Below are positions 45,354 through 56,142 of a DNA stretch of 64,000 bases, piece after piece (position 1 is the first letter of the stretch; the number at the start of each line of letters is the position of its first letter). The notes beneath the pieces are model-generated. The model was given only the letters and a program-made list of their open reading frames with translations, did no database searches and had not been told where the DNA came from. The position numbers and the translations under genes are program-made. The stretch is from Noviherbaspirillum autotrophicum (GTDB lineage Bacteria; Pseudomonadota; Gammaproteobacteria; Burkholderiales; Burkholderiaceae_D): NCBI RefSeq assembly GCF_000818395.1, contig NZ_JWJG01000028.1:4728615-4792614 (forward strand), given 5' to 3'.

Positions 45354-46157
45354 TCACTCGACGCCCATGAACTCCAGCATCATGTCCATCTGCGCGGCCA
45401 GCATCGGCGCCCCGGTCTGGATCGCGCAGCCGTGGCCTTTGGCCGTTTCCAGCAGCCGCGTCATTTCCGGCGCGATCACGCAGTCGGCCACGACCGAAGC
45501 GCGGGACACGACCGCTTCCGGGATCGGCAGCGGATCGTTCGCATCCATGCCCAGCGGAGTGCCGTTGATCGCCAGGTCGAACTCGCCTTCGGTCGCCTCG
45601 CCAGACTGGACCTGCACCTGCGGGAAGAAATGGCGGATACGCGAAGCGAGACAGATGGCCTTAGCGGCGGTGCGATTGACGATGCGCAGCGAGGCGCACC
45701 CGTATTTGGCGAGCCCGAAGGCGATCGCCGACGCCGCGCCGCCGGCGCCCACCAGCAGGCAGGACGCGCCTTCGATGCGGTGCCCGCTGCGCATGAGCCC
45801 GCCGACAAAACCTTCGCCATCGAGGACGGTGCCGGTCAGCCAGCCGCCTTCCGATTTCCGTATGACATTTACCGCGCCGACCTGCTGCGCTTGCGGCGTG
45901 ATTTCATCGAGCAGCGGAACGATGTGGACCTTGTGCGGCATCGACACGATCGCGCCGGCAAAGTCGCGAATCTGGCGCAAGCCGCCCAGGACATCGGCCA
46001 GCGCCGCATACGACACTTGCATCGGCAGCAGTACGAATGGCCCGAACTGCTCACGCTGGTGCAGCAAGCCGTTGGCCAGGCCGGGAGCGCGCGCCTGTGC
46101 CACCGGGTCGGCGATCAGCGCGAGGACTTTTGTCCCGCCAAAAATTCGTTCTGGCAT
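45354..46157 (-). CDS. Shikimate dehydrogenase-like protein
   Basis: A 267-residue NADP-dependent oxidoreductase of the AroE/YdiB superfamily. It has substrate-domain features near SMPHKVHIVPLLDEIT (Lys of the catalytic pair) and NVIRKSEGGWLTGTVLDGEGF (Asp), plus the nucleotide-binding GAGGAASAIAFGLAKYG and NRT. The usual substrate motif SxSxxxHN is replaced by ARAPGLANGL, so it may act on quinate or another cyclitol rather than shikimate. ATG 46157 follows AAGGAATCCCCG. Confidence 0.85.
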   Translation of the reverse strand: MPERIFGGTKVLALIADPVAQARAPGLANGLLHQREQFGPFVLLPMQVSYAALADVLGGLRQIRDFAGAIVSMPHKVHIVPLLDEITPQAQQVGAVNVIRKSEGGWLTGTVLDGEGFVGGLMRSGHRIEGASCLLVGAGGAASAIAFGLAKYGCASLRIVNRTAAKAICLASRIRHFFPQVQVQSGEATEGEFDLAINGTPLGMDANDPLPIPEAVVSRASVVADCVIAPEMTRLLETAKGHGCAIQTGAPMLAAQMDMMLEFMGVE

Positions 46158-46234
46158 CGGGGATTCCTTTTTGTTGTATATCCCATTGATCGCCAATCAA
46201 CGATTGGTTCCCGGCGGCGGGGCAATTTCCAGCT

Positions 46235-48454
46235 TCAGTTGATCGCCTGTATCTCCACCGGAATGCCGCTCAGCACCGCGTTGCCTGACAGGGGATCGCG
46301 CAAAGTTTCGTCCAGCAACACGTTCAGGTTCGCCCCCGGCCGTTCGGCAGCCACCGTCATGCGCGTTCCCGCCTTGTCGTGCCCCCAGCCATGCGGCAGG
46401 CTCACCACGCCCGGCATCATTTCATCGCTGATCTGCACCCGCACTTCCAGCGCGCGGCTGCCGCTGGCAATGCGCGCCGCGCCTCCCTCCTGCAATCCGG
46501 CCCGCTGCGCATCGGCCGGGTGGACCAGCGCCGTGCAGCGGAACGGTCCCTTGGCAAGGATAGTCAGGTTGTGCATCCAGCTGTTGCAGGAGCGCACCTG
46601 GCGGCGCCCGATGACGACCAGTGCCGGTGCCGGCTGCTCCAGGTCCGACGCAGCGCGCTGCAAGTCGTCCAGCAATGCCGCCGGCGCCAGCTCGATCTTA
46701 CCCGATGGCGTGCGCAGCGCTTCCGGAATGCGCGGCTTCAACGGCCCCAGGTCGATGCCGCCGGACGCTGCCTTCAGCTTCGCCAGATTGAGGCCGTCCG
46801 GCTTCTGCCCGAACAGGTCGCCATACGGCCCCAGCCGCAGCGCATAGTCGAGCTGGCGTTCCGGCCCTTTCAGGTGCGCCAGCGCCGCCAGGATCGCCTC
46901 GGCGTGCTCGCCGGTGGCGCGCCGCACGTCATCGGCAAACAGGGCGTCGTCGAGCGCCAGCACATCGGCCTGTGCACCCTGGCCCTGCGCGATGGCGGCC
47001 AGCCGCAGCAGGATCTGCCACTCGGGCGGCTGCCCCGGCTCGCGTGCGAGCACCGCCCGGCTGTAGCGCGCATGATTGCGGTAAGAAAACTGCGGAAAGG
47101 CCGTGTCGTAATGCGCATCCTCCAGCGGCGACGAGCCGGGCAGGATCACGTCGGCGTGGCGCGTGGTTTCATTCAGATAGATGTCGACGCTGACCATGAA
47201 ATCGAGCGCTTCGAGCGCTGCGGAAAGGCGCTCGCCGTTGGGCGCCGACAGCACCGGATTGCCGGCGATCGAGATGAGCGCCCTCACCTGCCCCGCGCCG
47301 GGCGTTTCGATTTCTTCGGCCAGGCATCCCATCGGCAATTCCCCCAGCACTTCCGGCGCGCCCGACACGCGGCTCTTGCGCCGCCCGGTGGCGATGCCGC
47401 GCCCGCTGCCGGGCTTGCCCGCCGTGTTGGCCGCGAATGCCGCCGCCTTGGGAAACATCGCGCCGCCTTCCCGGTCGAGATTGCCGGTCAATACATTGAG
47501 CACGTCGACCAGCCAGCTGCACAGGGTGCCGTATTGCTGGGTGCAAGTGCCGATGCGCCCGTACACCGCCGCCCGCGGCGCGGCGGCCAGCTCGCGTGCC
47601 AGCCGGCGGATGGTGGCCGCCTCAAAGCCGCAGCGCGCCGCCACGTGTTCCGGCGTGAACGCCCGCACCGCGTCGCGCAGCGGGTCGAGCCCGTTGACAT
47701 GCTCCGCCAGCCGCCCCGGGCGCACCAGTTGTTCATCGAACAGTGCATGCACCAGCCCGAGCAGCAGGAACACATCGGCACCGGGGCGGATGAAATGGTG
47801 TTCGTCGGCCGCTGCCGCCGTTTCGCTGCGGCGCGGATCGATCACCACGATGCGTCCGCCGCGCGCGCGCATCGCCTTGGCCTTGCCGCGGAAATCCGGC
47901 ACCGTCCACAGGCTGCCGTTGGACACCATCGGATTGGCGCCGAGCATGAGCAGGTAATCGCAGCGCTCGATATCCGGCACCGGAATGGACAGCCAGTGGC
48001 CGAACATCAAGCCGGCCGACAGTTGCTTGGGCATCTGGTCGAGCGTCGATGCCGAAAAGATGTTGCGCGTACCGAGCGCCCTGGCCAAGCGCGGCACATA
48101 ATTGATCAGGCCGATCTTGTGCACCGCCGGATTGCCGATCACTACCGCAGCGGCGTCGCTGCCGTGCTCCTGCACGATCGGCGGCAGGCGGCGCGCGATT
48201 TCGGCAAACGCCTCGTCCCAGCTGGCTTCGACGAAGCGGCCGTCGCGCTTGATGAGCGGCGTGCGCAGGCGGTCCGGGTCCTCGTGCAAGTCTTTCAGCG
48301 CCGCGCCCTTGGGGCAGATATAGCCGCGACTGAACACGTCGGCGTCGTGGCCGCGAATGCTCACGACCTTGTTGTCGCTGATCTTCAGTTCCAGGCCGCA
48401 GCAGGCTTCGCACAGCGGGCAGATACGGTAGGCGGTGGTTTCGGTATGTGGCAT
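46235..48454 (-). CDS. Molybdopterin oxidoreductase (formate dehydrogenase/nitrate reductase family)
   Basis: A 739-residue cytoplasmic Mo/W-bis-MGD enzyme. An N-terminal 4Fe-4S site CPLCEACCGLEL...CPKG (residues 12-48) is followed by MGD-binding domains (ASTLDQMPKQLSAGLMFG, VIDPRRSETAAAADEH) and a C-terminal MGD-binding domain (VSLPHGWGHD). No Tat signal is present. Partner subunits are absent, so it may act with a soluble electron carrier. The substrate is not deducible. Confidence 0.9.
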   Translation of the reverse strand: MPHTETTAYRICPLCEACCGLELKISDNKVVSIRGHDADVFSRGYICPKGAALKDLHEDPDRLRTPLIKRDGRFVEASWDEAFAEIARRLPPIVQEHGSDAAAVVIGNPAVHKIGLINYVPRLARALGTRNIFSASTLDQMPKQLSAGLMFGHWLSIPVPDIERCDYLLMLGANPMVSNGSLWTVPDFRGKAKAMRARGGRIVVIDPRRSETAAAADEHHFIRPGADVFLLLGLVHALFDEQLVRPGRLAEHVNGLDPLRDAVRAFTPEHVAARCGFEAATIRRLARELAAAPRAAVYGRIGTCTQQYGTLCSWLVDVLNVLTGNLDREGGAMFPKAAAFAANTAGKPGSGRGIATGRRKSRVSGAPEVLGELPMGCLAEEIETPGAGQVRALISIAGNPVLSAPNGERLSAALEALDFMVSVDIYLNETTRHADVILPGSSPLEDAHYDTAFPQFSYRNHARYSRAVLAREPGQPPEWQILLRLAAIAQGQGAQADVLALDDALFADDVRRATGEHAEAILAALAHLKGPERQLDYALRLGPYGDLFGQKPDGLNLAKLKAASGGIDLGPLKPRIPEALRTPSGKIELAPAALLDDLQRAASDLEQPAPALVVIGRRQVRSCNSWMHNLTILAKGPFRCTALVHPADAQRAGLQEGGAARIASGSRALEVRVQISDEMMPGVVSLPHGWGHDKAGTRMTVAAERPGANLNVLLDETLRDPLSGNAVLSGIPVEIQAIN

Positions 48455-48609
48455 GCAACGTCTCCTCGGAATGTTTGTTTTATCGCTCCATGTTATCCGA
48501 AGAATGCGCGGGAACCATTACCTGGCAGGTGATGGACTTGCCGTAGGTCAGAGCCGGTGACGCTGCCCGGCGTAAGGTTTGCTGACCGCCCCCTGCAAGG
48601 AGAACGACC

Positions 48610-48798
48610 ATGCCCACGAACCGGACTGACGACAAATGCGCGCTGCCGAGCTGCACCTGCTCCGTTCCCGCCGGCCAGCGCTATTGTTCGGAAGAATGCA
48701 AGCGCGCCCATGCGCATCCCGACGAGCAGAGCGAGCAATGCCCATGCGAGCATGCGGAATGCACCTCGGCCGGGCCGAGCGGCGGCGTGACCGTGTGA
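48610..48798 (+). CDS. Bacterial metallothionein-like Cys-rich protein
   Basis: A 62-residue protein with nine Cys and several His in a metallothionein order: KCALPSCTCSV, then RYCSEECKRAHAH, then CPCEHAECTS. The ribosome site AAGGAGAACGACC precedes ATG. It probably binds zinc or other thiophilic metals. It is shorter on Cys in the last loop than SmtA/BmtA proteins. Confidence 0.85.
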   Translation: MPTNRTDDKCALPSCTCSVPAGQRYCSEECKRAHAHPDEQSEQCPCEHAECTSAGPSGGVTV

Positions 48799-48936
48799 GG
48801 CAGTGCGTGAGCAGACGATGACGGAAAGCGCCGCCGGCTCGGTGAGGCATTAATCGCTACAATGACGCTGGGCCTGGCTGCAAGGCTGCGGCCCGGCAAC
48901 TTGTTTCCATCCCGTCAAATCCGCTCCAGAAAAATC

Positions 48937-49227
48937 ATGAATCAAGCCACCCTCAGGAACAACCCCGACAAGCAGCGCTACGAACTGGTCGATGCAGGCC
49001 AAGTCGTCGCTTTTGCCGAATACCGGCAGGAGGGCGGTGCCCTCGCCCTGGTCCACACCGAAGTGAGCCCCGAGCACGGCGGTAAAGGCTATGGCTCGGC
49101 CCTGGCCAAACAGGCGCTCGGCGACATCCGGGCCCAGCACAAGAAGGTGATCCCGTTGTGCGAATTCATTGCCGGCTATATCGGCAAGCACCCGGAATAC
49201 AGCGATCTGGTCAAGACGGCGGAATAA
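48937..49227 (+). CDS. GNAT-like N-acetyltransferase (YjdJ type)
   Basis: A 96-residue minimal acetyltransferase: RYELVDAGQVVAFAEYR, TEVSPEHGGKGYGSALAKQAL (acetyl-CoA loop G-x-G-x-G/A) and VIPLCEFIAGYIGKHPEY. The substrate is unknown. ATG 48937 is chosen because the conserved domain begins right after it. Confidence 0.9.
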   Translation: MNQATLRNNPDKQRYELVDAGQVVAFAEYRQEGGALALVHTEVSPEHGGKGYGSALAKQALGDIRAQHKKVIPLCEFIAGYIGKHPEYSDLVKTAE

Positions 49228-49304
49228 GGCGCCGCGCATTCAGGGCGGACACGGGAAGAAGCGGGACCGCGCCCGCCTGCCTGGGGGGATCGTCGCCAGC
49301 CGGC

Positions 49305-49730
49305 TTAGCTTTCCAGTTTGGCGTCGAGCGTGATCTGCGCGTTAAGGAGCTTGGATACCGGACAGCCCGTCTTCGCCTTGTCGACCGCCGTGTCGAACGC
49401 CTGGCGGTCTGCGCCAGGAATTTTCGCAACCAGAGCCAGATGAATCGCCGTAATCGAAAATCCATCGTCTTTCTTCTCCAAAGTCACCGCTGCTTCCGTC
49501 TTCAGGCGCTCCGCCACCATGCCCGCCTCGCCCAGCTGCGCCGATAGCGCCATGGTGAAGCAGCCGGCGTGCGCTGCGGCGATCAATTCCTCCGGGTTGG
49601 TCCCCGGTTCGTCCTCGAAGCGCATGCGAAAGCCGTAAGGGGTGTCCTTGAGCACGCCGCTCTGGCTGGAGAGGCTGCCCTTGCCGTCCTTGAGGCCGCC
49701 GGTCCAGACGGCTGATGCTGTGCGTTTCAT
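49305..49730 (-). CDS. osmC: OsmC-type organic hydroperoxide reductase
   Basis: A 141-residue peroxiredoxin of the OsmC/Ohr family with both redox Cys: HAGCFTMALS near residue 57 and TGCPVSKLL near 121, plus Glu/Arg-bearing segments (NPEELIAAAHA). It reduces organic hydroperoxides using low-molecular-weight or protein thiols. It is single or coupled with the small gene upstream, 22 bases away. Confidence 0.92.
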   Translation of the reverse strand: MKRTASAVWTGGLKDGKGSLSSQSGVLKDTPYGFRMRFEDEPGTNPEELIAAAHAGCFTMALSAQLGEAGMVAERLKTEAAVTLEKKDDGFSITAIHLALVAKIPGADRQAFDTAVDKAKTGCPVSKLLNAQITLDAKLES

Positions 49731-49752
49731 CGTGATTTCTCCTGTAAGCTGG

Positions 49753-49953
49753 TTAGCGCGCCTTGCGCTTCTTCCGTTTCGCCGGAGCCGGTGTCAGCGC
49801 CGCAGTCCACAACGCCGTCGCCTGCTTGACACCTTTCGCCGTCTGCCGCCGGCTCTCGGCGATTGCGTGGCCGCGCGCGCTGCCGGCCACCGCATTGGCG
49901 CTGCTGAGCCACATGCTCAGCAGCGGATTTTTCTTGGTCCAGGGATTTTTCAT
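49753..49953 (-). CDS. Small conserved-type protein, unknown
   Basis: A 66-residue basic protein starting MKNPWTKKNPLLSMWLSSAN and ending in PAPAKRKKRKAR. It has a plausible ribosome site and lies just upstream of osmC in the same direction. The central Ala/Thr-rich helix and basic tail recall short phasin-related proteins of Burkholderiales, but that is a weak impression. Confidence 0.55.
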   Translation of the reverse strand: MKNPWTKKNPLLSMWLSSANAVAGSARGHAIAESRRQTAKGVKQATALWTAALTPAPAKRKKRKAR

Positions 49954-50179
49954 CTCTTTGCTCTTGAGATAGTTGGCCGCCGAATACCGGTACGCATTTC
50001 GGCATGGCCCCAGTTAGACCAAGCGCCGGCCAAACAATGCAATAGCGATACCGAAAACACGCGCATCTCTGTGGCCGATCAAATAGAGGCCATCGCCGGG
50101 GGCATCCCGCGTTCATGCATGATTGGCAATGATTAGTGGATTGTCACTACTGAAGCAAATGCAACATCCGGTAGACTGA

Positions 50180-52258
<2,079 letters not shown>

Positions 52259-52302
52259 CGTCCGTCGGCAGCCGCGCGGGCGGCCAGAAGATTCTCGGCA
52301 GG

Positions 52303-52506
52303 CTAGGCGCCGGCGGCCGCCTTGCCGCCGGCATGGCGCGCTTCCCACGCCTGCAAGTCGGCGCGGTACCGCTCCATCTCCTGCGCATACCAATCGAAGA
52401 TGCAGGGATCACACCCGCTGCGGCAGCACTCGTCATCGCCGGGCATTTCCGGCGGCATCGGGCGCGGATCGTTGTCAATCGGATTGTCAATCGGCATAGC
52501 AGGCAT
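52303..52506 (-). CDS. Oxidoreductase-like N-terminal domain protein (short)
   Basis: A 67-residue protein with the Cys-rich motif DDECCRSGCDPCIFDWYAQE, followed by ERYRADLQAWEARH. This is the small 'oxidoreductase-like' domain found in many proteobacteria; its function is not established. It probably binds a metal. ATG 52506 or 52497 could be used. Confidence 0.85.
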   Translation of the reverse strand: MPAMPIDNPIDNDPRPMPPEMPGDDECCRSGCDPCIFDWYAQEMERYRADLQAWEARHAGGKAAAGA

Positions 52507-52612
52507 GGCAAAATAAAACGTGTTCAACACTGAATGTACGGTGGCGGATCGCTCCACCATGTTCAAGAGTACCTCAGCCGCGCAAAACACGTTTACCAGC
52601 AAAGGAAACACC

Positions 52613-53386
52613 GTGCCGAAGTTTGCCGCCAACCTGACGATGATGTTCAATGAAGTGCCGTTCCTGCAGCGCTTTCGCGCCGCCGCGCAAGCCGGCTTCG
52701 AGGCAGTCGAATTCCTCTTTCCCTACGACCATGCGCCGGAAGAAATCGCCGCGCAGCTGCAAGCCAACCGGCTGCAGAACGTGCTGTTCAACCTGCCGCC
52801 CGGCGACTGGGCGGCAGGCGAGCGCGGGTTGGCCTCGCTTCCGGGCCGCGAGCAGGAATTCCGCGCTGGCGTCGCCAAAGCGCTCACGTACGCACAGGCG
52901 CTCGGCACGCCGCGCCTGCATGCGATGGCGGGCCTGCTGCCGCAAGGCGCCGACGCCGCCCGGCACCGCGCCACCTTCATCGATAACCTGCGCCACGCCT
53001 GCGCCGAAGCGGCCCGTCACGGCATCACCGTGCTGATCGAGCCGATCAACCCGCGCGACATGCCTGGTTATTTCCTCAACACCCAGGCCGACGCGCATGC
53101 GATCCGAGAGGAAGTGGGCGCCACCAACCTGAAAGTGCAGATGGACTTCTACCATGTGCAGATCGTCGAGGGCGATATCGCAATGAAGGTGCGGCGCTAC
53201 CTGCCGCATATCGGCCACATCCAGATCGCCGGCGTGCCCGAGCGCAACGAGCCCGACACCGGCGAAGTCAATTACCCTTATCTGTTCGGCTTGCTCGACG
53301 AACTCGGCTACGACGGCTGGCTCGGCTGCGAATATCGCCCGGCGAAGGGAACAGTGGAAGGACTGGGCTGGCTGAAAAAAGTGTGA
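52613..53386 (+). CDS. hyi: Hydroxypyruvate isomerase
   Basis: A 257-residue TIM-barrel isomerase interconverting hydroxypyruvate and tartronate semialdehyde in glyoxylate metabolism. It starts [20 protein letters not shown] with GTG 52613 behind AAAGGA. Metal/catalytic residues include Glu in [26 protein letters not shown], and [18 protein letters not shown] with the late Glu in [10 protein letters not shown] 60-base copy of its 3' end lies at 57128-57190. Confidence 0.93.
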   Translation: MPKFAANLTMMFNEVPFLQRFRAAAQAGFEAVEFLFPYDHAPEEIAAQLQANRLQNVLFNLPPGDWAAGERGLASLPGREQEFRAGVAKALTYAQALGTPRLHAMAGLLPQGADAARHRATFIDNLRHACAEAARHGITVLIEPINPRDMPGYFLNTQADAHAIREEVGATNLKVQMDFYHVQIVEGDIAMKVRRYLPHIGHIQIAGVPERNEPDTGEVNYPYLFGLLDELGYDGWLGCEYRPAKGTVEGLGWLKKV

Positions 53387-53454
53387 TTCTCGCCGGCACA
53401 AAAGGCCGGGCGACCGATGAAAATCGCCTTGCGCTCCAACAACGAAAGGAACCC

Positions 53455-53760
53455 ATGAAGCACTTCCTGCTGTTCTATGATCTCGCTCCCGACTACCTGG
53501 AGCGCCGCCCGCAATTCCGCACCGAGCATCTGGCGCTGGCCTGGCAGGCGCAGCAGCGCGGCGAACTGGTGCTGGCCGGCGCGCTGGCCGATCCGGTGGA
53601 TGGCGCCATGCTGCTGTTCCAGGGCGATTCGCCGGCTGCGGCCGAAGCGTTCGCCGCGGCCGACCCGTACGTCAAGCATGGCTTGGTGATGCAATGGCGC
53701 GTACGTCCCTGGAATACGGTCGTGGGAGACGGTGCAGCCAACCCGGTGCGCGTCGATTGA
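53455..53760 (+). CDS. YciI family protein
   Basis: A 101-residue protein with the YciI pattern: MKHFLLFYDLAPDYLERRPQ, HLALAWQAQQRGELVLAGAL and ADPYVKHGLVMQWRVRPWN. His/Asp residues form a putative active site; the activity is unknown. It lies 68 bases after hyi and 31 before a GST gene in the same direction, probably one operon. Confidence 0.9.
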   Translation: MKHFLLFYDLAPDYLERRPQFRTEHLALAWQAQQRGELVLAGALADPVDGAMLLFQGDSPAAAEAFAAADPYVKHGLVMQWRVRPWNTVVGDGAANPVRVD

Positions 53761-53791
53761 GTTTTTGATCCCCCTATTATCAGGAGAACGC

Positions 53792-54445
53792 ATGCAACTG
53801 ATCGGAATGCTCGATTCCCCTTATGTCCGCCGCGTCGCGGTGTCGCTGCAATTGCTCGGCATTGCGTTCGAGCACCGCTCGCTGTCGGTATTCCGCACCT
53901 TTGAACAGTTCAGGCAGATCAATCCGGTGGTCAAGGCACCGACCCTGATCTGCGACGACGGCACAGTGCTGATGGACTCCACCCTGATCCTCGATTATGC
54001 GGAAGCGCTGGCCGCGCCGCGCAAGTCGCTCATGCCGCCGGACCTGAACGAGCGCTGTCATGCGCTGCGCATCATCGGCCTGGCACTGGCCGTGTGCGAA
54101 AAGAGCGTGCAGATCGTGTACGAGCACAGCCTGCGCCCGGCCGAAAAACTGCATGAGCCATGGCTGCTCAGGGTGCAGGGCCAGCTGCGTGCCGCCTGCG
54201 GCGCGCTCGAAGAAGAACTGCGCCGGCAGCCGCTGGCCTCGGGCGAGGCCATCACCCAAGCCGGCATTACCACGGCCGTCGCCTGGCACTTCACGCAAAT
54301 GACGATGCCGGAACGCATCCATGCGACCGACTATCCGGCGTTGCAGTCATTTTCCGAGCAGGCGGAGCAATTGCCCGCCTTCCGCGCCGCGCCTTACGGC
54401 GACAGCACCATGGACGGCAGCGCTGCGAACGGAAAGGGTCGCTGA
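53792..54445 (+). CDS. Glutathione S-transferase family protein
   Basis: A 217-residue GST: thioredoxin-like N-domain with SPYVRRVAVSLQLLGIAFEH, NPVVKAPTLICDDGTVLMDST (cis-Pro and glutathione-binding Ser) and an all-helical C-domain. Ser9 or Tyr11 is the candidate catalytic residue. ATG 53792 follows CAGGAGAACGC. The substrate is unknown. Confidence 0.9.
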   Translation: MQLIGMLDSPYVRRVAVSLQLLGIAFEHRSLSVFRTFEQFRQINPVVKAPTLICDDGTVLMDSTLILDYAEALAAPRKSLMPPDLNERCHALRIIGLALAVCEKSVQIVYEHSLRPAEKLHEPWLLRVQGQLRAACGALEEELRRQPLASGEAITQAGITTAVAWHFTQMTMPERIHATDYPALQSFSEQAEQLPAFRAAPYGDSTMDGSAANGKGR

Positions 54446-54482
54446 TCAACCGGCGCGGCAGCCCGCATTCCCGGTTTCCCGG

Positions 54483-55418
54483 TCATGCCATGCGGCGCCT
54501 GCGCCACTGGGTCAGCGCGCCGGGAATTTCATGTAGCTCCAGGACCTCGATGGCGGCAGGCGGCTTGCGCGCGAGCACCGGGCAACGCCCGCCGCCCCAG
54601 ATCTCGACGGCTGGCGGCAACTGCGCACGCAGGTCGGTCAGAGCCTGAATCACCTGGGCCGGCCGGGCCGAGGCGGAGAACGACAAGGCGATGATGTCGG
54701 CGGCTTGCGCGGCCGCCGCCTGCGCAATTTCCGAAATGGGCGTTTGCACGCCGAGCGAGATGCAGTGCGCCCCTTCGAGGGCGAAAATCGCCTCGCACAT
54801 CAGCAGGCCCAGTCCATGCGGCTCGTGCGGAATGGTGGTCAGCACGATGCGGGGACGTGCTGGCGCGCCGCTGTCGGCTGTCGGTATGGCGCCGATCGCG
54901 TTGCGCATGACCGACTGCACCGCTTCGGTGTAAAGATGCTCCTCGAAGACGGCAAGATGGCCGCTGGCCCAGCGCTCCCCGATCAGGACGGTGAGCGGAG
55001 CGAGTACGTCGATGGCGAAACGGTATATCCCCGTGCGCAACAGGCACTGCGTCAATTCGCGCTGCAGCGCCTGCATGCGGTGTTCCTTGCATAGCGCGAC
55101 ATAGTGCAACAAGTCTTGGCGCTCTTCCTGCATGCCGGCATGCGTGGCCTCTCCGCCCGGCTGCTGGCGCGCCATGTCGCGCAACGCCGTCATGTCGGCG
55201 GCCACCAGCTTGCCGGGCCGGTGACCATGGTCCATCAGCTTCTTGATGAGCCGTAATTTGTCGACTTGCTCGGGAGGATAGATCCGCTCGCCAGACTCGT
55301 CGCGTCCCGGCGCAGGGAAGTTGTATCGCCGCTCCCACATGCGCAATGTGTCTTTCGACAATCCCGTCTCGCGCTCGACGGCGCTAATGCTCAAATCGTT
55401 TGGCGAGGAAGTAGGCAT
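54483..55418 (-). CDS. MerR-type regulator with B12-binding domain (LitR/CarH-like)
   Basis: A 311-residue regulator with an N-terminal MerR helix-turn-helix (ISAVERETGLSKDTLRMWER), a four-helix cap and a cobalamin-binding domain. The photoreceptor signature W-x9-E-H is intact (Trp150, Glu160, His161), as is E-x-H-x-x-G (Glu199, His201, Gly204), whose His ligates cobalt. Such proteins use adenosylcobalamin to sense light and repress in the dark. A dyad TTTGTC-N3-GACAAA sits upstream of its own gene and again before the fasciclin gene, suggesting both are targets. Confidence 0.9.
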   Translation of the reverse strand: MPTSSPNDLSISAVERETGLSKDTLRMWERRYNFPAPGRDESGERIYPPEQVDKLRLIKKLMDHGHRPGKLVAADMTALRDMARQQPGGEATHAGMQEERQDLLHYVALCKEHRMQALQRELTQCLLRTGIYRFAIDVLAPLTVLIGERWASGHLAVFEEHLYTEAVQSVMRNAIGAIPTADSGAPARPRIVLTTIPHEPHGLGLLMCEAIFALEGAHCISLGVQTPISEIAQAAAAQAADIIALSFSASARPAQVIQALTDLRAQLPPAVEIWGGGRCPVLARKPPAAIEVLELHEIPGALTQWRRRRMA

Positions 55419-55491
55419 TTCCTTAGGCTAGCAGGTGTGGACGATTACCAGGACACATTGAGACAGGACATTGCCCAAAATCATAGTCCAT

Positions 55492-55510
55492 TTTTGTCTA
55501 TGACAAAAAT
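55492..55510. promoter_or_regulatory. Perfect dyad, probable LitR/CarH-like operator 1
   Basis: TTTTTGTC-TAT-GACAAAAA, an 8+3+8 perfect palindrome. It lies 74 bases upstream of the regulator start and 133 bases upstream of the DUF378 gene in the divergent gap. Confidence 0.65.
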
Positions 55511-55642
55511 CTCATTTTAGTCGAACATTCTTGGCTTGCCGCTGTCTGTACCTGTTACCTGCGCACTGTGGATGAGCGCCTTTTCCAGGCAAAGGGCACC
55601 TCGCCACGGACACAGCTTTTGTAACGGCACAAGGAGGCAATC

Positions 55643-55921
55643 ATGGCAGCAACGGTAGGCAGTCACATTCCCGAACGGCGGCACATGCCGGAACGACGGG
55701 CCACTTCGCGCGGCGCAAGCCGTCTCAATGCGGTCGACTGGATCGCAATGGTTTTGCTCTTTGTCGGCGGCATCAACTGGGGTTTGGTCGGATTGTTCGG
55801 CATCGACCTGGTGGCAATGTTGTTTGGCGAAATGAGCGCACTCTCGCGCGTCGTCTATGCACTGGTCGGCGCCAGCGCGCTCTACACGATTTACAGCGGC
55901 AACAAGTTATTCCGCTCCTGA
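55643..55921 (+). CDS. DUF378 small membrane protein
   Basis: A 92-residue protein with a charged N-terminal extension and two hydrophobic helices (about 32-52 and 66-85). It carries the family motif VLLFVGGINWGLVGLFGIDL. A strong ribosome site AAGGAGGCAATC precedes ATG. The function is unknown. It is divergent from the B12-type regulator and may be under its control. Confidence 0.9.
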   Translation: MAATVGSHIPERRHMPERRATSRGASRLNAVDWIAMVLLFVGGINWGLVGLFGIDLVAMLFGEMSALSRVVYALVGASALYTIYSGNKLFRS

Positions 55922-55942
55922 CAAACAACAACTGGCACGACC

Positions 55943-55975
55943 AACGCCCGGCGCATGCAGCGCCGGGCGTTTTTG
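55943..55975 (+). terminator. Terminator after DUF378
   Basis: AACGCCCGGCGC pairs with GCGCCGGGCGTT around a five-base loop and is followed by TTTT. Confidence 0.88.
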
Positions 55976-56009
55976 TTTGCTCTCGCGCTCCGCATCGCGC
56001 ACTCCTGTT

Positions 56010-56024
56010 TTTGTCTTAGACAAA
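56010..56024. promoter_or_regulatory. Probable LitR/CarH-like operator 2
   Basis: TTTGTC-TTA-GACAAA, the same dyad as operator 1 with a different spacer, 118 bases upstream of the fasciclin gene. Confidence 0.6.
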
Positions 56025-56142
56025 GTGAAGTCAAGCTTGAGAGATATCAAACGAAGCCGGACGCCGGCTCCTATGCTTCTTTAGCCGGCGGCCTTTTCCA
56101 TCACCTTCATCGGCTGCCATATCTGTTTCCAAGGAGACTGTC

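Noticed and set aside
55931-55946. TGGCACG-ACCA-ACGC, sigma-54-like
   Set aside because: The -12 box lacks TT and it overlaps the stem of the DUF378 terminator, with no matching promoter context.
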